Below are positions 22,786 through 34,109 of a DNA stretch of 64,000 nucleotides, piece after piece. Where the stretch lies: assembly GCA_018340805.1 (NCBI GenBank), contig JACMZG010001908.1, forward strand, positions 45,111,787 to 45,175,786, read 5' to 3'. This stretch comes from Microvelia longipes (lineage: Eukaryota > Arthropoda > Insecta > Hemiptera > Veliidae). Made by a program: the position numbers and the translations under genes. The notes beneath the pieces were generated by a model that saw only the letters and a list, made by a program, of their open reading frames with translations, had not been told where the DNA came from and did no database searches. The stretch's first letter is position 1, and each line of letters begins with the position of its first letter.

Positions 22786-24492
22786 TGTATTTCCACAATA
22801 TGTATTTCTATTATCTTTACTTCACTATATGTATTTCTATTATCTTTACTTCACAATATGTATATTATCTTTACTTTACAATATGTATTTCTATATCTTT
22901 ACTTCACAATATGTATTCTATTATCTATGCTTCACTATATGTATTTCTATTATCTTTACATCACAATATGTATTTCTATTATCTTTACTTCACAATATGT
23001 ATTTCTATTATCTTTACCTTCACAGTTATGTATTTCTATATGTTTGCTTCACAATATGTATTTCTATTATCTTTACTTCACTATGTATGTATTTCTATTA
23101 TCTTACTTACTATATGTATTTCTATTTCTTTACATCACATATGTATTTCTATTATCTTTACTTCACAATATGTATTTCTATATCTTTACTTCACAATATG
23201 TATTTCTATTATCTTTACTTCACTATATGTATTTCTATTATCTTTACATCACAATATGTATTTCTATTATCTTTACTTCACAATATGTATTTCTATTATA
23301 TTTACTTCACAATATGTATTTCTATTATCTTTACTTCACAATATGTATTTCTATTATCTTTACTTCACTATAATGTATTTCTATTATCTTTACATCACAA
23401 TATGTATTTCTATTATCTTTACTTTCACATTTCTATAATATTTACTTCCACAATATGTATTTCTATTATCTTTACCTTCACAATAGGTATTTCTATTATC
23501 TTTACTTCACAATATGTTTTCTATATTCTTTACTTTTATATGTATTTCTATTATCTTTACATCACATATGTATTTCTATCTTTACACAATATGTATTTCT
23601 ATTATCTTTACTTCACAATATGTATTTCTATTATATTTACTTCACACATATGTATTTTCTATTCTTTATTCACAATATGTATTTCTATTATCTTTACTTC
23701 ACTATATGTATTTCTATTATCTTTACTTCACAATATGTATTTCTATTATCTTTACTTCACAATATGTATTTCTATTATCTTTACTTCACATATGTATTTC
23801 TATTAATGTTTACTCACAATATGTATTTCTATTATCTTTACTTCACAATATGTATTTCTATTATCTTTACTTCACATATGTATTTCTATTATCTTATTCA
23901 CAATGTATTTCTATTATCTTTACATCACAATATGTATTTCTATTATCTTTACTTCACAATATGTATTTCTATTATTCTTTACTTCACAATATGTATTTCT
24001 ATTATATTTACTTCACATATGTTTTCTATTATCTTTACTTCACAATATGTATTTCTATTTATCTTTACTTCAAATATTGTATTTCTATATCTTTACTTCA
24101 CAATATGTATTTCTACTTACTTCACAATATGTATTTCTATTAATATTTTATGTATATCTTCACAATGATGTATTTCTATTATTATCAATATGTATTTCTA
24201 TTATCTTTACTTCACAGTATATTTCATTTTACTATTACAATATGTATTTCTATTATCTACTCACATTTCAGATGTATTTCTATTATCTTACTTAATATGG
24301 TATTTCTATTATCTTTACTTCACATGTATTTCTATTTTCTTTACCTTCACTATATGTATTTCTATTATCTTTACATCACAATATGTATTTCTATTATCTT
24401 TACTTCAATATGTATTTCTATTTCTTTACTTCATATATGTATTTTTATAATTTTACTCACAATATGTATTTCTATTATCTTTACTTCACATA
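22786..24492 (+). repeat. 29-bp satellite array, about 1.7 kb
   Basis: Nearly 60 units with core TATGTATTTCTATTATC plus TTTACTTCACAA. Indels and CACAA/CACTA/CATCACAA variants are common. Because 29 is not a multiple of three and no frame of the unit has a stop codon, all three plus-strand frames remain open for long distances, producing ORFs of up to 347 Tyr/Phe/Ile/Ser-rich residues that should not be taken as membrane proteins. The first unit overlaps the GATGTATTT sequence that follows the 5S segment in family A. Confidence 0.95.
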
Positions 24493-25082
24493 TTGTATGT
24501 TTAACACTAAAATTATCTACAAATAATGCTTTATTCAGTCAATTTGATTATACAGAAACTTCTCCCATACTAACCCTTTCAAAGAAAAACCCTAGTCTCA
24601 TTAATAACAGATTGCTGCAAACCTGTGTCACAGCTACGTGCTTTATATTCACTCTATTAACATGTTATCTATTTTGTATCATATTAATTAAAATCTATTC
24701 ATTTCTGTTTTGAAGCAAACATTTTAGCTTTAAAACAATCATGAGGGTAATTTTATTGTTTTTCACTCCAAAGGGAAGCATTTTGATAAGTTTTTTCATT
24801 ACCGATTTTTTTTGTGAAAATGAACCGAATAGCTTTCCCCCACCATTTCTCTTGTTTATGTGTGAAAAATGACAAGGCAACCATTAAACTCACGAGCGTT
24901 TTTCAGCTGTAACCTTACCTAAACCTATAAAATTGCCTTTATAATTAGCTAATGACATTATTCCTTTCCAAGTTTAACTCCTTTCACATCTCCTCCTTTA
25001 AATCAGTTTAATTATGATTTATGATAAGCGACTAATACTTGCACCTGGATACGCCTATGATATGGACCGGTTTCATGTAAAC
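24493..25082. other. AT-rich DNA without recognised features
   Basis: No gene or repeat recognised; the small minus-strand ORF at 24695-24880 has no recognisable domain. Confidence 0.4.
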
Positions 25083-25084
25083 CC

Positions 25085-25320
25085 TATGCTTGTCAGCAGA
25101 GCCAAACCTGAGTCCATGCTTGGCAGCAGAGCCAAACCTAAGTCTATGCTTGGCAGCAGAGCCAAACCTGACTCCATGCTTGGCAGCAGAGCCAAACCTG
25201 AGTCCATGCTTGGCAGCAGAGCCAAACCTGAGTCCATGCTTGGCAGCAGAGCCAAACCTGAGTCCATGCTTGGCAGCAGAGCCAAACCTGGTCCATGTTG
25301 GCAGCAGAGCCAAACCTGAG
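25085..25320 (+). repeat. 30-bp minisatellite (CCATGCTTGGCAGCAGAGCC)
   Basis: Nearly eight units of CCATGCTTGGCAGCAGAGCC plus AAACCTGAGT, very homogeneous. As 30 is divisible by three, ORFs run through in four frames on both strands, giving decapeptide-repeat translations; these are by-products of the array. Confidence 0.95.
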
Positions 25321-25324
25321 TTTT

Positions 25325-26265
25325 TAGTTAATATTGTGAAGAGCATACTAAACATCTTAAGTGTTGTGAGGTTTAAAGAAGTTAAAACGACATCCTAATT
25401 ATAAACATGCCGTAATATGTTATCTTGTAAACTTTATAAGATTATAAATAAATTTAAACAATATATTTTTAAAATAGATCCATTGTCGTAATAAATTGTC
25501 TAGAAAAAAAAGAATGAACCCAATTTAGTAGAAAAATCAATTCTGTGAGAAGAAAAGCATCTTGAAAACTCCGAGGCTTCTCTATCCCTCTCTTTCCTCC
25601 ACTAGATTTTGATAAATTAAAAACTACACCATTTTCCATTGAATTCCATTCGTTTAGGGAAAAATTAGTCTCGATTTTTCCCCTGGTAATTTATTAATTG
25701 AAAAACACTTAAATGAGTAGAGGAGATGAAATTAATAAGAGCTTTATAGTGCTGGATTGAAAAATATTTAGCATAATCACTATAAAAACTCAGTACTCGG
25801 TCTTTTAAATAAATATGTTTTATAATTTTTAAAACATATAATGAAAGGAATACAGTTTAATTAAAGCGTTACCAGTGTTCCTTCGTTTTTTTAAATGATT
25901 AGAACATTTTTTTGTTCTCAGATCACTGAGAAGGTAAGGTATTATTCTGCCTAGGCAGCAAAAATGGCATGAATGGTTCTTAATGGTACGTGATTCTGTA
26001 AAATAGTAACATTAGAGCCTAAAAACATTTTCTACTACGAGGACTTTAAAAATATTTTCATTTAGTGTGTTAAATTGCAATATTCTTTTATGTAGGAGGT
26101 AAAAAAATTATTACATCCTACAGGGAGAAAAAATAAACAATTGAAAAGTAAGTTATCAAAAGTGCCAAAAAATCAAATCAGGGGCGCGTATTTAGCGCCG
26201 CAATCAAGCTAAAACAAGAGGCTTTGGTCCTTGTGTTTTTATTTGTTCTTCTATTGCCACTTATC
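25325..26265. other. AT-rich DNA without recognised features
   Basis: No ORF above background and no repeat recognised. Confidence 0.4.
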
Positions 26266-26269
26266 TCTA

Positions 26270-26412
26270 CAAAACAGCATGTGCCACAGTCTGTGAAGTG
26301 TTTTTCTTAAAAATGCCAATATTCACTATCTCGTTTCGCTGGACAATAAATATAATTGCCGCGGTTAAAAAACTCACTTCACAGCCAAGGAACATAATGT
26401 AAATAATATGAT
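26270..26412. repeat. Hairpin repeat family C, copy 3
   Basis: Left arm CACAGTCTGTGAAGTGTTTTTCTT and right arm GGTTAAAAAACTCACTTCACAGCC are inverted; the centre carries ATCTCGTTTCGCTGG and AATTGCCGCGG. Same layout as the copies at 0.3, 15.7 and 33.4 kb. Confidence 0.6.
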
Positions 26413-26624
26413 TTGATAAGAAGGTTAAATATTATTTTTCTAATTAAGTAGGTAGTACTTTATAACCAGCTACAGAAAATAATCATTATTAATTTCAGCA
26501 TTGCGTTCTTGCTAAGTGAGGTCATTAAATAAACATAACTATACAATAAACAGCGTAGGCTTCCGCGGTTATTGTCATGAAGATTTAGGTCTTCCGGTGG
26601 TGACCGCGTCAATGTAGATAAAGA

Positions 26625-26666
26625 ATCCGACGTTTCGCTTCCACTGGGGGTGGCATCTTCAGGGAT
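26625..26666 (-). ncRNA. Hammerhead-ribozyme-like motif (minus strand)
   Basis: On the minus strand: AUCC, then CUGAAGA (fits CUGANGA), U, a helix-II-like hairpin with CCAC/GUGG, GAAAC, GUC, then GGAU. AUCC and GGAU pair as helix I, and AC/GU could form a minimal helix III. One extra U lies between the CUGANGA core and helix II, and helix III has no loop, so self-cleavage is uncertain; such minimal forms are reported to act as dimers. Inference from pattern only. Confidence 0.4.
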
Positions 26667-26752
26667 GTAGGATATCAGGGATGACACAATGCTCTACAAT
26701 ACTGAACAGTTCAGTTTTGTGGAGCATTGTGTTTCTATCCATGATGTCCTAC

Positions 26753-26794
26753 ATCCCTGAAGATGCCTCCCACAGTGGAAGCGAAACGTCGGAT
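26753..26794 (+). ncRNA. Hammerhead-ribozyme-like motif (plus strand)
   Basis: Mirror copy in the right arm: AUCC at 26753-26756, CUGAAGA at 26757-26763, a weaker helix II (CCA/UGG plus GC/GC), GAAACGUC at 26783-26790 and GGAU at 26791-26794. Helix I of four pairs is perfect. It has the same extra U after the core as the other candidates in this window. Confidence 0.4.
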
Positions 26795-26884
26795 TCTTCA
26801 TCTACATTGACGCGGTCACCACCGGAAGACCTAAATCTTCATAACTATACAAGGAAAAACTGTAAAGAATAAACTATGATTTCA

Positions 26885-27502
26885 AAAAGGACCCCGCAAA
26901 ATCCTAATGAAAAATGGCTCTCGGCTAAATTCGCTGAAACTTTGCATAAATACTAAACTTAACATGCTGATCAAAAGTGTCAATGGGCACAACGCTCTAT
27001 CTTCAACCCTTAGCCTTGTAAGGACCCTTAAACTCACCCCATCAGGGTAATGCTTATGAAAAATGGCTCTCGGTCAAATTCGCTGAAACTTTGCATAAAT
27101 ACAAAACTTAACATGCTGATCAAAAGTGTCAATGGGCACAACGCTCTATCTTCAACCCTTAGCCTTGTAAGGACCCTTAAACTCACCCCATCAGGGTAAT
27201 GCTTATGAAAAATGGCTCTCGGTCAAATTCGCTGAAACTTTGTAAATACAAAACTTAACATGCTGATCAAAAGTGTCAATGGGCACAACGCTCTATCTTC
27301 AACCCTTAGCCTTGTAAGGACCCTTAAACCATTTTTCATAAGCATTACCCTGATGGGGTGAGTCCTTACAAGGCTGAGGGTTGAAGATAGAGTGTTGTGC
27401 TCATTGACACTTTTGATCAGCATGTTAAATTTAGTATTTATGCAAAATTTCAGCGAATTTAGCCGAGAGCCATTTTTCATAAGGATTTTGCGAGGTCCTT
27501 TA
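26885..27502. repeat. 149-bp tandem triplicate with inverted fourth copy
   Basis: Three direct copies start at GAAAAATGGCTCTCGG (26909, 27058, 27207), exactly 149 bases apart, and a fourth lies inverted at about 27330-27480. The outermost sequences AAAGGACCCCGCAAAATCCT (26886) and AGGATTTTGCGAGGTCCTTT (27482) form the inverted ends. Copies 2 and 3 differ from copy 1 by a handful of changes. A foldback-type element enlarged by tandem duplication; the minus ORF at 27223-27507 is incidental. Confidence 0.9.
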
Positions 27503-27504
27503 TG

Positions 27505-28300
27505 CATGACTTAACTGGATTGTTACGGATTGAATATGTAGGGATTTTGTTTGTCTACAATTTGACTAAGCACAATAAATATGGAGTAAAATAATGTTTG
27601 ATATCAACTTTAATTACACTTCCTAATGATATATCATTCTTACTAAATATTTTTTTTAAACTAAGCATTGGATTTTTAAGGAAATGTACAATGTATAAAT
27701 GCGCAGGCCCCTGAATTCATGAGTATTAAACTCTTTTCATAACTGAGTTCGGCTCTTTTCAACCGACCAAATTTAATTGAAAAACTTACAAGTTAAAAAG
27801 TTGATAACTCGGTCGTATTTTAGACTTAGAGTGCAATGTTTTTATAAAGTCTCATTATCATATAAATCCATATTATCATGTAAAGTATGGTATCAAAGTA
27901 TTGTACAGGCTCTCACTTGCTTATTTCCCCCGAAGATTATATTTTTTTCTAGATCAGACTCAACTAAATGAAAAACTTTTTAAAAAACATTTAATTTCAA
28001 GCCGCTTTAAATTTGTTTATCTAAAAGTTTAATAGATAGAATAAAATAGCGACGAAAAAGAGCAAATAGCCAATATTTATAGCGTTTAAAGTTTTTAAAT
28101 TATAAAGTTAGGGTTGTTTATTATAACTTCATTGTGTATTTGAAATATCCTGCGGATTTACATTTTTTGATGATGATAATTTTTGTTTGATACAAGTATT
28201 TGAGAAGGCAAAGAAGGCTCATAGCGAGCTCTCAGTACAAATAGATAAATTACTTGTCTATAATCAAAAATTGCTATAAGTTTTATATGAATATTCAATT
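27505..28300. other. AT-rich DNA without recognised features
   Basis: Short ORF at 27777-27971 without recognisable domain; no repeat recognised. Confidence 0.4.
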
Positions 28301-28302
28301 CA

Positions 28303-28303
28303 A

Positions 28304-28380
<77 letters not shown>
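28303..28380. repeat. (TA)n microsatellite
   Basis: About 78 bases of uninterrupted or nearly uninterrupted TA dinucleotides. Confidence 0.97.
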
Positions 28381-28383
<3 letters not shown>

Positions 28384-31300
28384 CTATACTGATAAATAAT
28401 GCTAATAGAGATATATAAAATAATGAGAGAGATAATTATATAAAATTCTTTACTAATTAAAACTTAATAACTACGTGATAAGTTTGATCAATTGAAACAA
28501 AAGATAATGAATAGAAAAACGCTTCATTGAATATCAAGAATGGAACACTCTATCTCTTTTTTTACTCTTAGGAATCGGTTTTTATCAGGACTTAAAGCTG
28601 TTACAAAAAAGTTAATAATAATTATATTTAATTATTTTCTAAAGTCAATTACAGTGAATGCTTCGTTTTTCACTGGAAAAAAGAATGAAAAACCAAATAA
28701 ATTTAGTGTTGAGTTTCCAATTACAGTACAAAGGCAGAAGGAGTTCATCAAGGCTCCCTTCTCTTCCCTTACGCTTTTTAACTCTATTAAATCATCCTTT
28801 TCCCCCATTTTCACTTCTAATTTTTTTAGTTCATTATTTTATGTTACTTAGTTCATTATTTTATGTTACTTAGTTCATTATTTTATGTTACTAAAACTGT
28901 CTTTTGGAGATATTTGTGGACAGATTATTTGATGGTTACACTAAATCTATAAATATTTTACTATTTCCCAACGGCTTCAATCCCAAGCCGAAAAGATTGA
29001 GACATTAAGAGGGACAGAGGATGAAAAGTCATTTACATCCTAGCTGTAAATGACCTAAACCTAATGACTGTAAATGATCTTATTTACTTATCCAGGTAAA
29101 TAAGGTAAATAATTGATAAATATTTTAAATACATATATCTTGCAAAATTTTCATTATTGATAAATCTTAATTTTGTCCTAAGTTTCTCTTAAAAAATGAA
29201 AAAGATTTTATTAAGTTTAAAACTAAAAAGCAGGAGCTGAGTAAGTAATACTGTGGTAATAAAAAGAGAATATTATACTTCCCAATAAATTCATTAATAC
29301 GCAGTGAACTCTGATGAAGCAGATTATTTTTATTATTGATTAAGGATTTATGTTTTGGAAGCCTAACTATTCAATGGCAGTTAAAAGGATTCATTAACTT
29401 AATAACTAATATTAATTTGACATTTGGTAATTTAAATTGATGTAAGTTAAAAAATTGTTATTACACCAACTTAATGAAAATTCGTCACATGTTTTTTTAA
29501 TTATGCTGTAAAATGTTTAAATGTTTGTTAATTAGCAGTTAAAGTTTTTAAAATAAATTAGAGTAATAAAATAAAATATGAATTAACATCTAAAAACATA
29601 AAAAGTAAAAAAAAGTCTGATTAGACATTTAATAATTATTTTATAGGAATGATTAAATAAAAATGATAATTTATTTTACATTAAATACGCATAACAAATT
29701 TAAAGCTGTAATATAAAAAAAGCTTACGTATTTTATATTTCAAAAACGAAATGCTCAATAATGTACGCGTAAAAAATTAGTGAAATACGTAACTCGTTTA
29801 AAAATATGTATCATTTGTGGGATAATAAATGATTGTCACGGGGAAAAGAGTAAGTAAAACGTATTTTCCGTCCCGCACTGCCTGGGGCATTTTCCATACG
29901 TCCCGCACAGCCTGAGGCATTTTATATAAATATATTAGTCTATGCTTATTTATAATTTTTTAAAAGGTTTCAGTGAGAGTGGTTTGAAAAATATTTTTTA
30001 TTAAATTCTTCACGGTAAGTGATAAAAAAAGACTTCCTCTTTTTTATTTTAATTTAATTTTTTGCTGTGTGTATAACGAGCATTTTTTTCTGAAGACCTC
30101 ATAGTCTCTCTGTATGAGTTTTAGATAGAGGGGAAAAGTAGAATGGATGATAAATTTTTCCTTATTTACTCTCTTGCTTTTCTCTCGATAGATAGAAGGA
30201 TGGTTTTATAAGAGGAATTTGTGTTTTCGTGGTGAAGGTATAAGGAAATGGCAGAGTAGACGAGTTAGGTATACTCGGGGGGTATACTCGGGGGGGTATA
30301 CTCGGTAAGGAGGGGGATACTCGGCTCTCCAGGGACAACCTGCTTCTATTACAGAATCTTGACACCTTTTAGAAAATTCCTTGCATTACTAAATTTTCTT
30401 ACAATTATATATTTGTTTCACTGTCACGCACCAACCTTGAGCTCATATCATAATGGTTAATGCAGATTATTTAATTTCATGGATTTATTTTTTAATTTTA
30501 TTTTAGTAACAAAAGTGAAATCAACACAAAGTGGATATTAGTAAATATCACGTATGTGATATTTATATGTTACTCTATATTATTGAAATGGAAAACAGTG
30601 TAAAGATACGGGGACGTATTTGAAACGTTGTCATTTTATGAACAGTCCACGCTTTAGTTCAAATTCTAACATAAATGCATAAGACTTGCACAAATTAGAA
30701 TTGCACAAATCAAATAAATTTCTAACAAGTTGCATAACACTTGTTGCAAACTGATTGCCGTAATCAGCTTGTACGACATTAGATTCAAAGGAGAGATCTA
30801 ATGAGAAAGAAATTATTTGAATTTCGAAAAAATTAAGTTAAATATTTTAAAATAGGAACCAACTTTTTAGGTATCGTATTTCACTGAACGAACTGAGCAT
30901 AAAATGTTCAGAGCCTAAAGAGACGATAAACACATCATTGGCTATTTTTATTTATTAAATTTGCGATTTTAAAGAATCCGTGTTGTCATGCTTGTCAGTT
31001 ATTTAAGTGAGTTAATATCAAGACTGAATAAGCCAGTAAAAATGTGAAGTAATAAAAGTAAAAAAATATGTCTGAATTTAATATTTACCGGAGATAGGGT
31101 TTTATTTTATTTCTTAATTATTATTTATATTCATTTCCTTTTTAAGGTAGAAATTATTCAGAGATCTGTAAGACAATGGAAGGCACTTCTTTATTAAAAC
31201 AACTTTGAAGAAAAAGAAGAAATCTTCCTCCCTTCTTGAGAGGCACTCAGTAAAAAAATACCAAGACCCGACACCTAATTTCCAACTAAGAAATGAAAAA

Positions 31301-33050
31301 ATATTTCTGTAAGGAAAAAAAGGCAGTTTCAATCTGTCAGGAGCAGAACAAGCAGGGAAATTTATATCCATTTTACTCAAGTTTAAGAATTAAAATTGGA
31401 GCTATAAAATTTAAATATAAACTAGACTGCTTGTCGCCGAGAGTATTTTGTACCTCATAACGTATTTTACCAGCCCTTTTAGAACAGACACATGTGGCCT
31501 TTTTTATTTCATTTTTTAAAAAATTTCATATTTCATTCTGTTTAAATAAATAATTTCTTTCAAATGTTATTCTCTCTTTTCATACACAAATATTATATTT
31601 TCGTTATAATTGGAATAGAGTTAAATAAATTATGACTAAAAATGCCTACAATGAAAATAAGTGAAAAGAATGTTTTTTATATGAAAGATGATAAAATAAA
31701 ATATACAGAGTCATCCTGCAGTAATAACAGATAAAGCAACCGAGTGACAAAAATTACAATGGTTAAAAGAATTTGGAATTACATGATAGCGTCAGCACCA
31801 AGGTTCACTTGTCATTTGTATATTTTCCTCTTGGTATTTCTAAATGTTAGTATTTATTATGGTAGCTTTGAAAGAAAATCATTATAGAAGTTATTTTTAA
31901 CATAGAGATATCATTACTAGGGACCTTATCGGTTGAATTCGGAAGTATCGAAAAAATAACCTGACCACCTTCGCTAAAAATGTTATCATTACAAAATTAC
32001 ACTAACTTAAATAGAAGAACGGTAAAAATTAAATAGAAAGACAGTAAAAACTCACTCTTGAAGGAGGTTTCTATGAGGTTACACAGAGCCCCAATACGAT
32101 GTTTCAGGCCTTTCAATGTATTGAGATAGGCTATGCCCCCACTATATACATCTCTATGATTTTAAACTTATGACATAATTCTTGAAAATTTAATTAATAA
32201 TAATACTACATGATAAACATTTAGTGTTATTAAATGTTAAACATTTAGCATATTGCTATAAAACTATTGTTCCTAAAATACGCTTATTTTAGAAACAGAA
32301 AAACATTAGGAACTTGTTTTTTAAGTTATCAGCGAACATTATTAATACATGTTGCGAAACATAAAATGATAGGCTTAAGTCTGTATGCATCTGTCATTTA
32401 TATGACATTGTATCCCTGCGTTCAAATGCATGCGATTAAAATGTTATAATATGTTAAATGTTCAGGAAAATAAAAGTATTATTTTGTACGTTTATTATTT
32501 GGTAAATAAAGACTGCCAACTATGACCACAACTGTTATCATAATGTACCTATATTATTATTATAATGTGCTTACATTGACCTTATATGAAGATAACCTTA
32601 TCTTCATATTAGGTCTTGAATCTCCAGATCTCATTGCTGGATAACCATGAAAATTTTGTGAGCGAGCAAAACCATTCTGAAGTTCTATCTTTATAAACGT
32701 ATAATTACTATTTTGTTCTGATATCTAGCGAGACCAAAGTTATTACGGTCTAGATGTTAGTTTAACATTTTATTTTAAGTTCAAGCGACACCGAATTAAA
32801 ACAACCTTAAGTTTCTGACCACCAAGATATTCTGTGGACAAACTAAGCCAGTTCCAAGTTGACAACAATATTCTCAGGTTTCCTGCATCCAATTGTTTAT
32901 TTACTCACGTATCTATATTCTAAAATTTATTAATTTTATTTTTATTTAATCAAATTTATTTATTAATCTAAATTTATGTATCTAGAAAATTTATATTATA
33001 ACAAAAATAGCTTTAGATTCTAACGATTATGAGTAGGAGATAATGATATT
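28381..33050. other. AT-rich DNA with minor repeats, no gene recognised
   Basis: Includes a 22-bp unit AGTTCATTATTTTATGTTAC repeated three times (about 28828-28891), a small GGTATACTCGGGGG repeat (about 30268-30325) and a short palindrome AAATATCAC-GTAT-GTGATATTT (about 30543-30564). The overlapping ORFs at 28540-28873 and those at 30162-30365 and 31114-31380 lack recognisable domains. No exon-like structure found. Confidence 0.45.
32050..32165 (-). repeat. Dispersed repeat D, copy 2 (inverted)
   Basis: Reverse complement of the repeat at 4440-4580: GGTTACACAGAGCCCC, ATGTTTCAGGCCT.TCAATGTAT and GATAGGCTATGC occur in the matching inverse order. Non-coding, class unknown. Confidence 0.65.
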
Positions 33051-33063
33051 GCTGTTGAATATG

Positions 33064-33365
33064 AATATCCCTGGACCGGTTTCGGCATAAAGCCATTATC
33101 AGCTGGTGGAACAACATTCAAGCTCTCAACTAATAAAGTTATATCAGTAAATAACTTCTCATGAGCACGACGAGCTCTCTGAAGATAGCTTCAGAGAAGT
33201 CTTCAGAGGGCTCGTCGTGCTCTAATAATGAAGCTCTCAACTAATAATGTTATATCAGTGAATAAGACTAGAAGTTATTCACTGATATAACTTTTGATAT
33301 CAACCCCGCCTGCTGATGATGATGGCGTTATGCCGAAACCGGTCCAGGGATATTCACATCCAACA
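33064..33365. repeat. Foldback element with Penelope-like/hammerhead-like ends
   Basis: Inverted terminal blocks: AATATCCCTGGACCGGTTTCGGCAT (33065, in two 20-base-or-shorter runs) and its complement at 33332-33352. Inside are two direct copies of GCTCTCAACTAATAA.GTTATATCAGT (33122 and 33233), a nearby inverted partial copy (about 33273-33292), and a strong hairpin GAGCACGACGAGC...GCTCGTCGTGCTC (33163-33222). Non-coding. The terminal motif GGC...GCCGAAACCGGTCC matches the hammerhead-like strings described separately. Confidence 0.75.
33309..33348 (+). ncRNA. Hammerhead-ribozyme-like motif (plus strand)
   Basis: CCUG (33309-33312), CUGAUGA (33313-33319), then UGAU, a helix-II-like GGC/GCC hairpin, GAAACCGGUC and CAGG (33345-33348). 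CCUG/CAGG pair as helix I and AC/GU as helix III with a CG loop. UGA is duplicated between core and helix II, so this copy is probably inactive. The inverted partner at 33069-33107 reads CUGAUAAU-GGC, lacks a conserved core G, and has lost helix I pairing. Confidence 0.4.
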
Positions 33366-33379
33366 GCAAGTATCGGTAG

Positions 33380-33505
33380 CTGATTCTTCGATTTTTTTAT
33401 TTACTTAGCCTCCTTTCGCTGTCTCGCTTCGCTCGACAGTTAATATTGTCGTCACGGTAAAAAAGTCCTTTTTCACAGTCTTGTTACATAATATACTATT
33501 ATTTA
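33380..33505. repeat. Hairpin repeat family C, copy 4
   Basis: TCGCTGTCTCGCTTCGCTCGA then TTGTCGTCACGGTAAAAAAG and TTTTTCACAGTCTTGT.ACATAATATACTA; the right half is nearly identical to copy 1 at 385-440. It borders the Penelope-like foldback element directly. Confidence 0.65.
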
Positions 33506-34061
33506 CTTATATTATACAAGGCTATATGATAAAAGACTCTTGTCTAGCGTCAATGCTTACATTTGTTAAATTATGAGAACTTTTTTTTTTTTTTAAATTC
33601 CGGAGGAAATAATTTCCTAGGTACTTAGACCTCGTATGTGGGTCCATTGTACCTGAATTATGAGAACAGAAAAGTATAATTTCATATCAGAACACTAAAT
33701 GTTATACGGTTTAAACAAAACAGTTATACTTCAACTTTTTTGATTTATTTCTCGACTTTTTAAATGTTTGACCACCCCATATGAAGATTTACTTCAGCAA
33801 TAATATTGGTTTCCTTAACAATATCTAATCAATGATATTGGTTGATCTCTAGACCCAATATTAATACTTATAAATGAAATGAAACTTAAAACATTTTTCT
33901 TTGTGTTTATTAATATACGCTATAATCTTTATTCTATGATTTGCCAGAACAAGTATAGTCTTGACAAATACGGTATTTAGTTCTAAATGAAAACCCTATA
34001 ATTTAACTTGACAGGTTTACATTAATAATGATAACTTAATGATAATGACTTTGTGAAAAAA

Positions 34062-34102
34062 ACAAAGCCGGCTTTCAACCCCAAAAGGTCATCATCAGTG
34101 CC
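34062..34102 (-). ncRNA. Third hammerhead-like motif (minus strand)
   Basis: Minus strand: GGCA, CUGAUGA, U, helix II GACC...GGUU, GAAA, then GCCGGC which with flanking A and U gives an AGC/GCU helix III, followed by UUUGU. The order fits a hammerhead with the same single extra U after the core as the other copies. Helix I is weak (GCA/UGU). The surrounding sequence differs from the other two loci, so this would be an independent element copy. Confidence 0.3.
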
Positions 34103-34109
34103 TAACAAA

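Larger units (their letters stand above)
26578..26842. repeat. Palindrome with arms of about 115 bp, Penelope-like motif
   Basis: The left arm (about 26578-26694) and right arm (about 26728-26842) are inverted copies of AAGATTTAGGTCTTCCGGTGG, TGACCGCGTCAATGTAGAT, GAATCCGACGTTTCGCTTCC and CATCTTCAGGGATGTAGGA, with a few substitutions. The centre is about 33 bases, around GAACAGTTC. The arms carry CTGAAGATGCC...GAAACGTC, a string of the kind seen in Penelope-like retroelement termini (family knowledge, from memory). The ORFs at 26460-26687 and 26681-26872 translate the two arms into similar peptides and are not genes. Confidence 0.85.

Noticed and set aside
22763..24713. Long overlapping ORFs (up to 347 residues, Tyr/Phe/Ile/Ser-rich, membrane-like)
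   Set aside because: They are translations of the 29-bp satellite, open in all three frames because the unit has no stop codon in any frame and 29 is not divisible by three.
25014..25398. Decapeptide-repeat ORFs on both strands
   Set aside because: The 30-bp minisatellite is divisible by three, so four frames stay open; no sign of coding selection.
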